NCBI GenBank assembly: GCA_028278645.1
Contig: JANQDZ010000065.1
Coordinates: forward strand, 1-64,000
Reading direction: 5' to 3'
DNA: 64,000 nt
Source of the DNA: Longimicrobiales bacterium
Lineage (GTDB): Bacteria; Gemmatimonadota; Gemmatimonadetes; Longimicrobiales; Gaopeijiaceae
In this document: one piece after another, positions 41,673 through 49,832 of the stretch
How the letters are laid out: each line of letters starts with the position of its first letter
How positions within the stretch are numbered: the first letter of the stretch is position 1
Notes under the pieces: model-generated
Told to the model about the DNA's origin: nothing
Databases searched by the model: none
The model's input: only the letters and a program-made list of their open reading frames with translations
Position numbers and translations under genes: made by a program

Positions 41673-42205
41673 CAAGACTCAAAAGAGAGACCAAAGAGAC
41701 CACAGTCACCCTGTCCATCGATCGGAACGGCGGTGAGATCAGGGTGGACACTGGCGACAGGTTCCTCACCCATATGGTGGAAACCCTGGCCCGATATGCA
41801 GGGCTGGGGCTGGAGCTGGATGCATCGGGGGACCTCCGCCACCACCTGATCGAGGACGTGGGGATAAGCCTCGGCACCGCCCTCCGGAAGGAAACGCCCG
41901 AGACCGCCGCCCGATACGGGTGGGCGGCCGTGCCCATGGATGAAGCGTTGGCGGAGGCAGCCGTGGACGTGGGAGGTCGGCCCTATTATGTAGGGCCCCT
42001 GCCCTCTCGGTTGTACGAACACTTCCTCCAAAGCCTCGCTGTGAACATGGGGGCTACCCTTCACGTTCGAGTCGTCCGGGGGAAGGACAAACACCACATG
42101 GTGGAAGCCGCCGTAAAGGCATTCGGCCTCGCTCTCCGTCAGGCGCTGGAAGAGGGGGGCACGGTCTTCTCCACCAAGGGGTCGGTGACCTTGGAGGTCG
42201 AGTGA
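41669..42205 (+). CDS. hisB: Imidazoleglycerol-phosphate dehydratase, compact form
   Basis: 178 residues, about 20 shorter than the usual monofunctional enzyme and without the phosphatase domain of enteric HisB. Metal-binding motifs are present but shortened: [15 protein letters not shown] in place of the FFDHM motif, [15 protein letters not shown] where most bacteria have DLxxDDHHTVED, [15 protein letters not shown] and a closing FSTKGSV. The DLRHHLxED form recalls archaeal IGPDs such as those of Thermococcales. It dehydrates IGP to imidazole acetol phosphate. Histidinol-phosphate phosphatase must come from another gene; none is in this operon. Confidence 0.9.
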   Translation: MTRLKRETKETTVTLSIDRNGGEIRVDTGDRFLTHMVETLARYAGLGLELDASGDLRHHLIEDVGISLGTALRKETPETAARYGWAAVPMDEALAEAAVDVGGRPYYVGPLPSRLYEHFLQSLAVNMGATLHVRVVRGKDKHHMVEAAVKAFGLALRQALEEGGTVFSTKGSVTLEVE

Positions 42206-42384
42206 TGGTGTCAGTTGGGAGCCTTCACCGCCCGTTCCCGGAGGAAGAGTTGGCCGCGGAGGTCCGGGCTGGAGCGAGGGCCTGGCCTTTCCCGAGCGAA
42301 CTTCCAGGAGCGAAGCGGATGGCTGGAGAGCGAGGGGAACGGACCAGGTCCTCGCTCCACAAACCACGCGGCTCACGATGTTGA
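42205..42384 (+). CDS. Small open frame between hisB and hisF (uncertain)
   Basis: 59 codons from an ATG that overlaps the hisB stop (TGATG), ending seven bases inside hisF. This TGATG arrangement is typical of translational coupling, and the frame fills the only 170-base gap in the tightly packed second half of the operon. The product starts [16 protein letters not shown] and ends rich in Arg, Gly and Ser. No family is recognised. It may simply keep ribosomes running from hisB into hisF, or be a remnant. Confidence 0.35.
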   Translation: MVSVGSLHRPFPEEELAAEVRAGARAWPFPSELPGAKRMAGERGERTRSSLHKPRGSRC

Positions 42385-43130
42385 GACCCCGGATCATCGT
42401 CTGCCTGGACGTGGACCACGGCCGGGTCGTGAAGGGGGTGAAGTTCAAGGGCCTCCGCGACGTGGGGGATCCGGTCGAGCTCGCTCGGCGCTACGAAGCC
42501 GAGGGCGCTGATGAGATCGTGTTCCTGGACGTCTCCGCCTCCGCCGAGGGCCGGGGGACCCTGTTGGCCACCGTCCAGCGGACTGCGGAAGTTCTCTTTA
42601 TCCCCCTGACGGTGGGCGGCGGGGTCAGGGAAGTGACCGACATGGGCGACCTCCTACGGGCCGGAGCCGACAAAGTCAGCATGAACTCTTCTGCGGTGGC
42701 GAGACCAGGACTGATCACTGAAGGAGCGGAGCTCTTCGGAAGCCAGTGTATCGTGGCCAGTATCGACGCTGCTCGGGAAGGTGACTCATGGCGGGCCTAC
42801 ACCCACGGCGGGAGAACCCCTACGGATCTGGACAGCGTCGAATGGGCCCGGCGCTGTGCGGAACTCGGGGCCGGAGAGATCCTTCTCACGAGCATGGATA
42901 GGGACGGCGTCCGAACCGGATACGACCTGGAGCTCACCCACCAGGTGGCGGACTCCGTCGCCGTTCCGGTCATTGCATCAGGAGGAGCGGGAGGAGCCGA
43001 CCATATCCGAGAGGCCTTCAATAAAGGGCAGGCTTCGGCAGCTTTGTTGGCCGGCATTCTTCATGACGGCCTCACCACAGTCGGTGCCATCAAGAAAGAG
43101 TTGGCCCAGGAGGGCGTGGAGATCCGATGA
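42378..43130 (+). CDS. hisF: Imidazole glycerol phosphate synthase, cyclase subunit
   Basis: 250 residues, (beta/alpha)8 barrel. Catalytic Asp pair: [18 protein letters not shown] and [18 protein letters not shown]. Phosphate loops are [16 protein letters not shown] and [13 protein letters not shown]. Together with HisH it turns PRFAR and ammonia into IGP and AICAR. ATG 42378 lies 172 bases after the hisB stop. The stop overlaps the hisIE start by four bases. Confidence 0.96.
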   Translation: MLRPRIIVCLDVDHGRVVKGVKFKGLRDVGDPVELARRYEAEGADEIVFLDVSASAEGRGTLLATVQRTAEVLFIPLTVGGGVREVTDMGDLLRAGADKVSMNSSAVARPGLITEGAELFGSQCIVASIDAAREGDSWRAYTHGGRTPTDLDSVEWARRCAELGAGEILLTSMDRDGVRTGYDLELTHQVADSVAVPVIASGGAGGADHIREAFNKGQASAALLAGILHDGLTTVGAIKKELAQEGVEIR

Positions 43131-43804
43131 TCCAAAAACCAAAAATGACGGACCGAGCCCTCCGGACAATGGACGATCTGAGCTCCTTGAAGTTCTGGGA
43201 AAACGGCCTTCTGCCGGTGGTTGCTCAGGATCTGGGCACGGGATCGGTACTCATGGTGGCCTTCGCAAACCGGGAAGCTCTGGAGAGAACCCTCGAAACC
43301 GGGCAGATGCACTACTGGTCCCGTTCCCGCCAGGAGTTGTGGCACAAGGGAGCAACGTCCGGAAACTTCCAGAACCTGGTTTCCCTCCACGAGGATTGTG
43401 ACGCCGACACCCTCCTCGCTCTGGTGAACCAGGTTGGTCCGGCGTGTCACACCGGCGAGGCCACATGTTTTGGGGAATTGCCGGAGGAGGACGGGGACGC
43501 GTCCGACCCGGAAGCCGACGGCAACCTGGAATCCGTCCTCCCCGCTCTGTGGGAGCGCCTGGAGGATCGGGCACTTCGCCGTCCTGAAGGCAGCTACACG
43601 GTGAGGCTCCTGGAAAATGAAAACCTCCGCCTCAAGAAGCTGGGAGAGGAAACGGCGGAGCTTCTCACCGCCCTGGCGAAAGAGGACGGCCATCGGATTC
43701 CTGAAGAGGCCGTGGACCTGCTTTACCACCTGATGGTGGCGCTGAAGGCCGCAGACGTGACCCTGGATGAAGTCCTGACGGTTCTGGAATCCCGAATGGT
43801 ATGA
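43127..43804 (+). CDS. hisIE: Bifunctional phosphoribosyl-AMP cyclohydrolase / phosphoribosyl-ATP pyrophosphatase
   Basis: 225 residues. HisI part (about 15-125): [31 protein letters not shown] and [12 protein letters not shown] with the metal-binding Asp and Cys residues. HisE part (about 140-225): [32 protein letters not shown] and [13 protein letters not shown] with the acidic residues that hold Mg. It carries out steps 2 and 3 of histidine synthesis. This completes the pathway except for histidinol-phosphate phosphatase. The ABC exporter gene starts within its last four bases. Confidence 0.95.
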   Translation: MIQKPKMTDRALRTMDDLSSLKFWENGLLPVVAQDLGTGSVLMVAFANREALERTLETGQMHYWSRSRQELWHKGATSGNFQNLVSLHEDCDADTLLALVNQVGPACHTGEATCFGELPEEDGDASDPEADGNLESVLPALWERLEDRALRRPEGSYTVRLLENENLRLKKLGEETAELLTALAKEDGHRIPEEAVDLLYHLMVALKAADVTLDEVLTVLESRMV

Positions 43805-45600
43805 GTCTGGAGACCGAACTCCACGAAGAGGAGGCCCTGGGGAAGGCTTACGACGCCCGCCTCATGAAACGCCTCCTCAAGTACCTGGCACCTTATTGGT
43901 GGTTGGTTGGGCCTGCCGTACTCATCCTTGCCGCAGCCTCGGCTCTGGAGATCGTTGGTCCCTGGCTCACCAAAATCGCCCTGGATGAAGCGATCCCCGA
44001 CGGAAACGGACGCCTGCTCTCCTTCCTGGCTATGGGTTTCCTGGGCGCCATGGTGGTCAGCTTTTTCCTCCAATACACCCAGAGGATCCTCACCGCCTGG
44101 TTGGGCCAAAGGATCATGTACGATCTCCGAAAGGAGATCTTCGCCAAGCTCCAGAGGCTGGATCTGAGCTTCTACGACCGGAACCCGGTCGGCCGCCTCA
44201 TCACCCGTATCACCAGCGACGTCGAAACCCTCAACGAGCTTTTCGCTTCAGGAATCGTGACCGTCTTTGGGGACGTCTTCACGCTGACCTTCATCGTGGC
44301 GGCGATGCTCGGGATGGACTGGAAGCTGGCGCTGGTGGCATTCAGCGTACTTCCATTCGTCGCCTGGACCGCCTTCCTGTTCAGGGCCCGGGTGCGCAGC
44401 GCTTACCGGGACATCCGGGTTCGATTGGCCCGAATCAACTCGTTTCTTCACGAGCGTTTTACGGGTATCCGGGTGGTCCAGCTCTTCAACCGGGAGGAAA
44501 AGGACGCCCGGGAACACCACAGGGTAAACCTGGATTACCTGGAGGCCCATCTCCGATCCATCACTTACTACGCTCTTTTCTTCCCGGTCATCGAGCTCTT
44601 CACTGCCATCGCACTGGCCCTGATCATTTGGAACGGAGGAAGCTCGATCCTCGAGGGCACAGTAACCGTCGGCGTGGTCACGGCCTTTCTTCAGTATGCC
44701 GGCCGTTTTTTCCGACCGATCCAGGACCTTTCGGAGAAGTACAATCTTCTCCAAGGGGCCATGGCCTCATCCGAACGCATCTTCAAACTCCTGGACGAGG
44801 ATATCGAGATCCTCGATCCTAAGGCGCCGATTCCCCTCCCTGCCTCCACCCGAGGGGAGATTGAGTTCCGGGACGTCTGGTTCGCATATGCACAAACGGA
44901 GGACGGGGAACCGGATTGGGTTTTGAAGGGAGTGAGCTTCAGGGTCGATCCAGCCGAGAAGATCGCCGTCGTGGGCCATACCGGGGCCGGGAAGACCACC
45001 CTGGTCAACCTCCTCATGCGCTTCTACGAGCCCCAACGAGGATCCATCCTTCTTGACGGAGTGCCCATTCGGGACGTGAGCCTCAAGGACCTGCGGGACC
45101 GTATCGGCCTCGTACTCCAGGACGTTTTTCTTTTCAGCAGGGACGTGGGGTACAACATCCGCCTGGGCTCGGAAGAGATCGGAGACACACAGATCCAGAG
45201 TGCGGCTCGGCGGGTGGGAGCAGACCGTATCGTAGGATTACTTCCAAGGGGCTACGACCAACCTCTGGGAGAGAGGGGAGCCTCCCTTTCGGTCGGGGAG
45301 AGGCAACTCCTTTCCTTCGCTCGGGCCCTGGCGTTCGACCCGAGCATCTTGATCCTGGACGAGGCCACCAGCTCGGTGGATTCCGAAATCGAGGCTCAGA
45401 TCGAGGAAGCCACGAGCGAATTGATGAAAGGGAGAACCTCACTTGTCATCGCCCACCGTCTTTCGACGGTCCAAGGAGTGGATAGGATCCTGGTATTTCA
45501 CCACGGGGAACTGAGGGAGATGGGATCTCACCAAGAACTCCTGGACAGGGGCGGACTCTATGCCCGTCTCCATGAGCTCCAATTCGCACCAGCCGTCTGA
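43801..45600 (+). CDS. ABC exporter, fused membrane and ATPase domains (MsbA/BmrA-like)
   Basis: 599 residues. Six membrane helices within residues 30-320, then an ATPase domain: Walker A VGHTGAGKTTLVNLL, Q-loop VLQDVFLFS, signature LSVGERQLLSFARAL (Val in place of the second Gly of LSGGQ), Walker B SILILDEATSSVDSE and the H-loop IAHRLSTV. Such half-transporters act as homo- or heterodimers that export lipids or drugs. Its ATG overlaps the hisIE stop, so it is expressed with the his operon and probably under the same attenuation, although no link to histidine is evident. A GGGGA/TCCCC hairpin at about 45627-45641 follows the stop. Confidence 0.92.
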   Translation: MSLETELHEEEALGKAYDARLMKRLLKYLAPYWWLVGPAVLILAAASALEIVGPWLTKIALDEAIPDGNGRLLSFLAMGFLGAMVVSFFLQYTQRILTAWLGQRIMYDLRKEIFAKLQRLDLSFYDRNPVGRLITRITSDVETLNELFASGIVTVFGDVFTLTFIVAAMLGMDWKLALVAFSVLPFVAWTAFLFRARVRSAYRDIRVRLARINSFLHERFTGIRVVQLFNREEKDAREHHRVNLDYLEAHLRSITYYALFFPVIELFTAIALALIIWNGGSSILEGTVTVGVVTAFLQYAGRFFRPIQDLSEKYNLLQGAMASSERIFKLLDEDIEILDPKAPIPLPASTRGEIEFRDVWFAYAQTEDGEPDWVLKGVSFRVDPAEKIAVVGHTGAGKTTLVNLLMRFYEPQRGSILLDGVPIRDVSLKDLRDRIGLVLQDVFLFSRDVGYNIRLGSEEIGDTQIQSAARRVGADRIVGLLPRGYDQPLGERGASLSVGERQLLSFARALAFDPSILILDEATSSVDSEIEAQIEEATSELMKGRTSLVIAHRLSTVQGVDRILVFHHGELREMGSHQELLDRGGLYARLHELQFAPAV

Positions 45601-45648
45601 GGGAATTCGCGGAAAGGTAGGCTGGGGGATTTGCTCCCCTTGTGGGAA

Positions 45649-47109
45649 TCAGCGGAGAGTCCCGACCACTCCCCCCGTATCGGGAGGGGGAATCGCCGAC
45701 AGCGGTTTTTCCGGCTGCAAGCCCAATTGGGCAGGGACCGCGAGGTCAGGAAAAACCAGGGTGTCTTCCGGGGTGGGCTCCCCCTCCGGCGGCGCCTCAC
45801 CCAGGACCTCGTATCGCTTTGAGATCGGTACGACTTCCCCACCCACACGCATCACGGGCTCCAGCCAGGAGGGGAGCCCACCCTTAGGCATGAGAGCCGA
45901 CTCGGTGTACCGGCTACCAGGATTCCAGAGGATCCACTCCGTCACGCCTGCGTCATACGTCGCCTGGATCTGGGCCCTGATCTCCGGGGCATCATAGGGC
46001 GGCTGGCCCAGGGAGAAGTCCTGGAGCCAGGGGCGCACCAGGCCCGCCCCTTCCACAAGGGCCGAGCGGGAAACAGCGTCGCGGAGGGCCCTACGGACGA
46101 TCTCGTACGGGTAGGCGTTGGGGGTTTCGTACCCGAAACTTCCCGGCCAATAGTGAGACGGATAAACCATAGGGAGCACGGCATCGACCTGATCGACCAT
46201 GGACTCCCACACCTGGCCAATCCCCACGTCTCTCCGGTAAGAGGTCGTAACGCCGAAGACGTCGGCGGTTACCAGGGCGCCTTCTTTTGCCAGTGCCTCC
46301 CTTGAGTATTTAAGGAAACCTCGGACAGCTTCCGCTCGGGTGCGGCCTTCAGATCCCGGGAAGACGGCCCTCCCCATGAAGGCTTCGGGAGAATCGGGGA
46401 ATCTCACATAGTCCCACTGGATCTCCGGAAAACCCGCCGCGGCGACCTCCTTGGCCAAGGCCACGTGGTATTCCCAAACCCTCCGATCGTGGAAGTTCAG
46501 CCAGCGCACGCTGTCTTGATCGAACCAAACCCCACCGGCAGAGTCCTGAATCGCCAAGTCCGGCCGACCGTCCGAAAGGAGGGGGTCCTTCGCCACGACG
46601 ATGCGGGCGATGGGGTAGATCCCAGCCTCCTTCAAGCGCTCCAACATGCCCGGCAGGTCTCGGATGCGGATCTCACCGGTGGCACCCACCTCCCGGGCCA
46701 ACGGAACTTCACTGGCGTGGCTGACATACCCCGTGGCGTCCTTGATATCGATTACGAAGGAATTCACCTCGGTGCGACGGGCCAGGGTGATTAGGGCCTC
46801 CCTACGGCGCGTGGACCCTGACGCCCAAGCGTTCAAATAAATGCCCCTGACATGCTCCGGCCGGGGGAACGCCTCGTTGGCCCGACGGCCCCTAGGTTGG
46901 GTCTCCTCACCGCCGTACTCAGTCTCCCCGATGGAATCCGAAGGCGGCACCGAATCCGGCAGGAAGAGAGAGTCGGCGGTCCGAAGGGAATCTGGAGACC
47001 GGAGGGATTCTTCAGGAACCGAGGCCGCGTCGCCATCCCCTCCCGGCCCGGAATCCCCACCACAGGCCGTCAAAGCCAGGGGGAGAAGAAGAAGGAATCG
47101 GGTTCGCAT
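45649..47109 (-). CDS. DUF4015 lipoprotein, putative glycoside hydrolase
   Basis: 486 residues. Lipoprotein signal MRTRFLLLLPLALTAC with lipobox LTAC, then an acidic, Ser/Pro-rich linker to about residue 75. From there a TIM-barrel: VRGIYLNAWASGSTRR, VNSFVIDIKDATGYV, IYPIARIVVAKDPLL, WLNFHDRRVWEYHV, FPEIQWDYVRFPDSP, VTADVFGVTTSY, VDAVLPMVYPSHYWPG and EWILWNPGSRYT. The DIKD and QWDYVRFP strands hold the likely catalytic acids. DUF4015 proteins are grouped with glycoside hydrolases acting on envelope or exopolysaccharides; the substrate is unknown. It converges on the ABC exporter gene. Confidence 0.88.
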   Translation of the reverse strand: MRTRFLLLLPLALTACGGDSGPGGDGDAASVPEESLRSPDSLRTADSLFLPDSVPPSDSIGETEYGGEETQPRGRRANEAFPRPEHVRGIYLNAWASGSTRRREALITLARRTEVNSFVIDIKDATGYVSHASEVPLAREVGATGEIRIRDLPGMLERLKEAGIYPIARIVVAKDPLLSDGRPDLAIQDSAGGVWFDQDSVRWLNFHDRRVWEYHVALAKEVAAAGFPEIQWDYVRFPDSPEAFMGRAVFPGSEGRTRAEAVRGFLKYSREALAKEGALVTADVFGVTTSYRRDVGIGQVWESMVDQVDAVLPMVYPSHYWPGSFGYETPNAYPYEIVRRALRDAVSRSALVEGAGLVRPWLQDFSLGQPPYDAPEIRAQIQATYDAGVTEWILWNPGSRYTESALMPKGGLPSWLEPVMRVGGEVVPISKRYEVLGEAPPEGEPTPEDTLVFPDLAVPAQLGLQPEKPLSAIPPPDTGGVVGTLR

Positions 47110-47227
47110 CAGAGGTCCTTGTTGTTAGCACCACGGGTCCGTGGCCAGGAATATAACCCTCCCAAAGGTTCGACCCCTTAGATGCCATCTGGATCCCCAG
47201 CCAAGGAGAGCGGTACCTTTCAGCAAC

Positions 47228-47428
47228 ATGAACTATCAAGTGACCATCCGTTACGGACAGAAGAGCCAGCGGTACCTCACGCTCCCCGTTGAGTCGGAGG
47301 ATCTTGCGGATGCCCTGCGAGCAGCAGCCGACGGAATCCCGGTGGACATCCTCCCCGAGGCCGACCTGGTGGAGATCCGGGTGGCGCCGGATTTTGAGAA
47401 GAGCTCCTCGGACCCAGAAGACCCGTGA
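47228..47428 (+). CDS. Small conserved-looking protein of unknown function
   Basis: 66 residues from ATG 47228. It reads as a small beta-alpha-beta protein, NYQVTIRYGQKSQRYLTLPV, then a helix EDLADALRAAADGIP and a final strand VDLVEIRVAPDF-like, ending in an acidic tail. No cysteines, no signal peptide. The ribosome-binding site is weak. It is divergent from the DUF4015 gene and 174 bases ahead of the prohibitin gene. No family is recognised; the composition looks like a real protein. Confidence 0.55.
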   Translation: MNYQVTIRYGQKSQRYLTLPVESEDLADALRAAADGIPVDILPEADLVEIRVAPDFEKSSSDPEDP

Positions 47429-47602
47429 AGCCGGTCGAGACGGCGTCAGGCAGGCACATCCACACCTGGTCGAGGCAGTCGGGAGCCTCCATCGGTGGAA
47501 GACGTGACAGTCGGTTTTCGTACTGAGAATAAGGGTCTCTCTCGCCATCTAAGGCTCGAGGGTCCTCGGATCAACTTTCTGTAGCACCTAAGGAGGAATG
47601 TC

Positions 47603-48493
47603 ATGGGTCTAGCGATCCTGGCCATAATGGTCATCGCAATCGGGGCGATGCTTAGAATCCTGGCTCCCAGCATGGGAGAAAAGACCGGATCGGTTCGACT
47701 CCTTTCCTACGTCATCATGCTGTTCGGAATGGGCCTGGCCGTCATGAACGCCGTAGTCCTCATCCAGGTCGGGGAGGTCGGGGTCAAACACTTCCTGGGC
47801 CGGGTGTCCCAGAACCCGCTGGGGCAGGGCGTGCATATCGTGAATCCGTTCGCGTCCATTGAAAAGATGTCCATCCGGGAACAGGCCTTCCCAACCGATG
47901 GAGGGATCGAGAGCATCGAGGCCCAAACCTCGGAACAACTGAATGTGAATCTGGAGATCTCCATGCTGTACCGGATCGACGGAGCCAACGCTCCCGATCT
48001 CTACCAGCGCATCGGGACCGAAAGGCAGATCACCAGCCGTATTGTCCTGAACGCTGTCCGGAATGGGGTGCGGGACGCCGTGGCCACCAAGTCCATCAAC
48101 GAGATCTTCTCCCCCAACCGTCGTGAAGTAGCCAACGACATGAAGCGAGAGATCCAGGCCAAGGCCGGAGACCGGATCGAGGTTATCGACGTCTTCGTCC
48201 GGGACGTTCAGGCGCCACCCAGGGTCCGGGAAGCCATCGAAGAGAAGCTCCAGCGGGAACAGCAGGTAGCTGCCGAGGCATTCCAGACCGAGATCATCCA
48301 GGAGCGGGCCCGGCAGCAGGCTGAGGAGGCCAAGGGTATCGCCGAAGCCCAGAGGATCATCTCCGAGGGCCTGACGCCTGAGTACCTGACCTTCTTCTAC
48401 ATCCAACAGTTGACCGCCATGCCCGACAACACGGTCGTTTATGTTCCGACGGAGGGCGGGATCCCTCTGATCCGGAACCTCGGCGGCCGTTAG
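47603..48493 (+). CDS. Prohibitin / SPFH-domain membrane scaffold protein
   Basis: 296 residues with an excellent AAGGAGG site before ATG 47603. Two hydrophobic segments (about 1-17 and 29-50) are followed by an SPFH/Band 7 domain: VGEVGVKHFLGRVSQNPLG, GVHIVNPFASIEKMSIREQ, LNVNLEISMLYRID and NAVRNGVRDAVATKSINEIF. A coiled coil (about 205-255, EKLQREQQVAAEAFQTEIIQ) precedes a short C-terminal part. Prohibitins form large ring-shaped membrane assemblies and in bacteria often team with FtsH-type proteases. The zinc peptidase-like lipoprotein gene follows 30 bases later. Confidence 0.92.
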   Translation: MGLAILAIMVIAIGAMLRILAPSMGEKTGSVRLLSYVIMLFGMGLAVMNAVVLIQVGEVGVKHFLGRVSQNPLGQGVHIVNPFASIEKMSIREQAFPTDGGIESIEAQTSEQLNVNLEISMLYRIDGANAPDLYQRIGTERQITSRIVLNAVRNGVRDAVATKSINEIFSPNRREVANDMKREIQAKAGDRIEVIDVFVRDVQAPPRVREAIEEKLQREQQVAAEAFQTEIIQERARQQAEEAKGIAEAQRIISEGLTPEYLTFFYIQQLTAMPDNTVVYVPTEGGIPLIRNLGGR

Positions 48494-48523
48494 GCGGCCG
48501 CCAGAGACCGAAGGATTCCAGCG

Positions 48524-49678
48524 TTGACCGGAGCACGAGGAGAGCCCGAGCGGAACGGGCCCGGCGAAGGCCGGGCCCGCCGCATTCCCCGTCCCATCCT
48601 GGTGGGAGGTGTTCTTTTACCTATGGCCCTCCTCCTTTTTTCCTGCTCGGGATGCTCCCCGGTGTACCTGGCCAAGGCCGGGTGGGCGGAGATGAAGATC
48701 CTGAAGGGCCGGCGACCTCTGGACGAAGTCATCAACGACAAAAAGACGACGGAGGAAACCCGGCACAAGCTCCGACTGGCCAGACAGGCCCGTTCCTTCG
48801 CCATTCACCAGCTCGGGCTGGACGCGGGGGATTCCTACACCAGCTTCACCCAACTGGAATCCGATACCCTGGCCTGGGTCCTCTCAGCGGCCTATAAGGA
48901 CCGTTTGGAGTCCAAGACCTGGTGGTTCCCCATCGTAGGGCGGGTACCCTACAAAGGGTATATGAGCCAGAAGGGTGGGGAAAAAGCCGAACGCAAGCTG
49001 CAGGAGGAAGGCTTCGACACGTACCTCCGGACCACGTCGGCGTTCAGCACCTTGGGATGGTTCGCGGACCCCATTCTCTCCACGCTCCTCAAGTACGACG
49101 ATGTGGAGTTCGTGACCACGATCATCCACGAACTCACGCACAATCATCTCTTCGTCTCGGGCAAGGTCCGATTCAACGAGAGCTTCGCGACGTTCGTGGG
49201 GCGAGCGGGGGCCATCAGGTTCTTTTGCGGGCCGGAAGGGACGCCCCAGTCCCCCGACTGCCTCACGGCGATCCGCCGGGTGGACGACTACAACAACTTC
49301 TCCTCCTTCCTGAACGGCTTTGTGTCCGAGCTGGAGGAGATCTACTCCTCCCCGACCCTCACAGTCGAGGAGAAGATCGAAGCCAGAGAAGCGTTGCTCC
49401 TTCGGGAAAGGGAGCAGTGGGGAGGGCCTCCAAGGTCCGAGGAGTTTCCCCTCATCGCGGGTTTCGTAAACAGGCCCCTGAACAACGCCATCCTCATGGG
49501 TCGCATACGCTACTTCCACCGGCTCGGGGGATTTTCCCAGGTCCTCAAAGACCACGACGACGACCTCCGAGCAGCAATCGGCTACTTCAAGGAGGGTGTG
49601 GAGTCCGTGGAAGATCCATTCGATCTCCTTCCTCCCGACGATTCCATCAGCATCCGGGGAGTACCACCAGGAAGCTGA
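48524..49678 (+). CDS. Putative zinc aminopeptidase lipoprotein (PF10023 type)
   Basis: 384 residues from TTG 48524. A basic N-terminus leads into a hydrophobic core and a lipobox-like LLFSCSGC, so the protein is probably lipid-anchored. The PF10023 family signature follows: YLAKAGWAEMKILKGRRPL, FSTLGWFADPILSTLL, TTIIHELTHNHLFVSG with the HExxH zinc site, and FNESFATFVGRAGA providing the Glu ligand. These are gluzincin-type residues, so peptidase activity is plausible although few members have been tested. It follows the prohibitin gene by 30 bases and is followed by leuS after 154 bases. Confidence 0.88.
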   Translation: MTGARGEPERNGPGEGRARRIPRPILVGGVLLPMALLLFSCSGCSPVYLAKAGWAEMKILKGRRPLDEVINDKKTTEETRHKLRLARQARSFAIHQLGLDAGDSYTSFTQLESDTLAWVLSAAYKDRLESKTWWFPIVGRVPYKGYMSQKGGEKAERKLQEEGFDTYLRTTSAFSTLGWFADPILSTLLKYDDVEFVTTIIHELTHNHLFVSGKVRFNESFATFVGRAGAIRFFCGPEGTPQSPDCLTAIRRVDDYNNFSSFLNGFVSELEEIYSSPTLTVEEKIEAREALLLREREQWGGPPRSEEFPLIAGFVNRPLNNAILMGRIRYFHRLGGFSQVLKDHDDDLRAAIGYFKEGVESVEDPFDLLPPDDSISIRGVPPGS

Positions 49679-49832
49679 AGAGGTATGGCCTTCCTCGCCC
49701 GCCCGGCCTCGAATCCCTCCGTCGAGGCCGTTGAACCCGACACCCCCCCCAACTAACTTGGCGGTTTATCGTTTCGGGGAAATCGGGGCGGCGAACGCCG
49801 TGCCGACCCTTGAACCAGGGACCCAGAGTTCG

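Noticed and set aside
42491-43729. Minus-strand frames across hisF and hisIE
   Set aside because: Shadows of strongly identified his genes.
47429-47602. Promoter before the prohibitin gene (GTGACA near 47504)
   Set aside because: The -35-like box is good, but no acceptable -10 is found at the right distance, so I do not list it as a feature.
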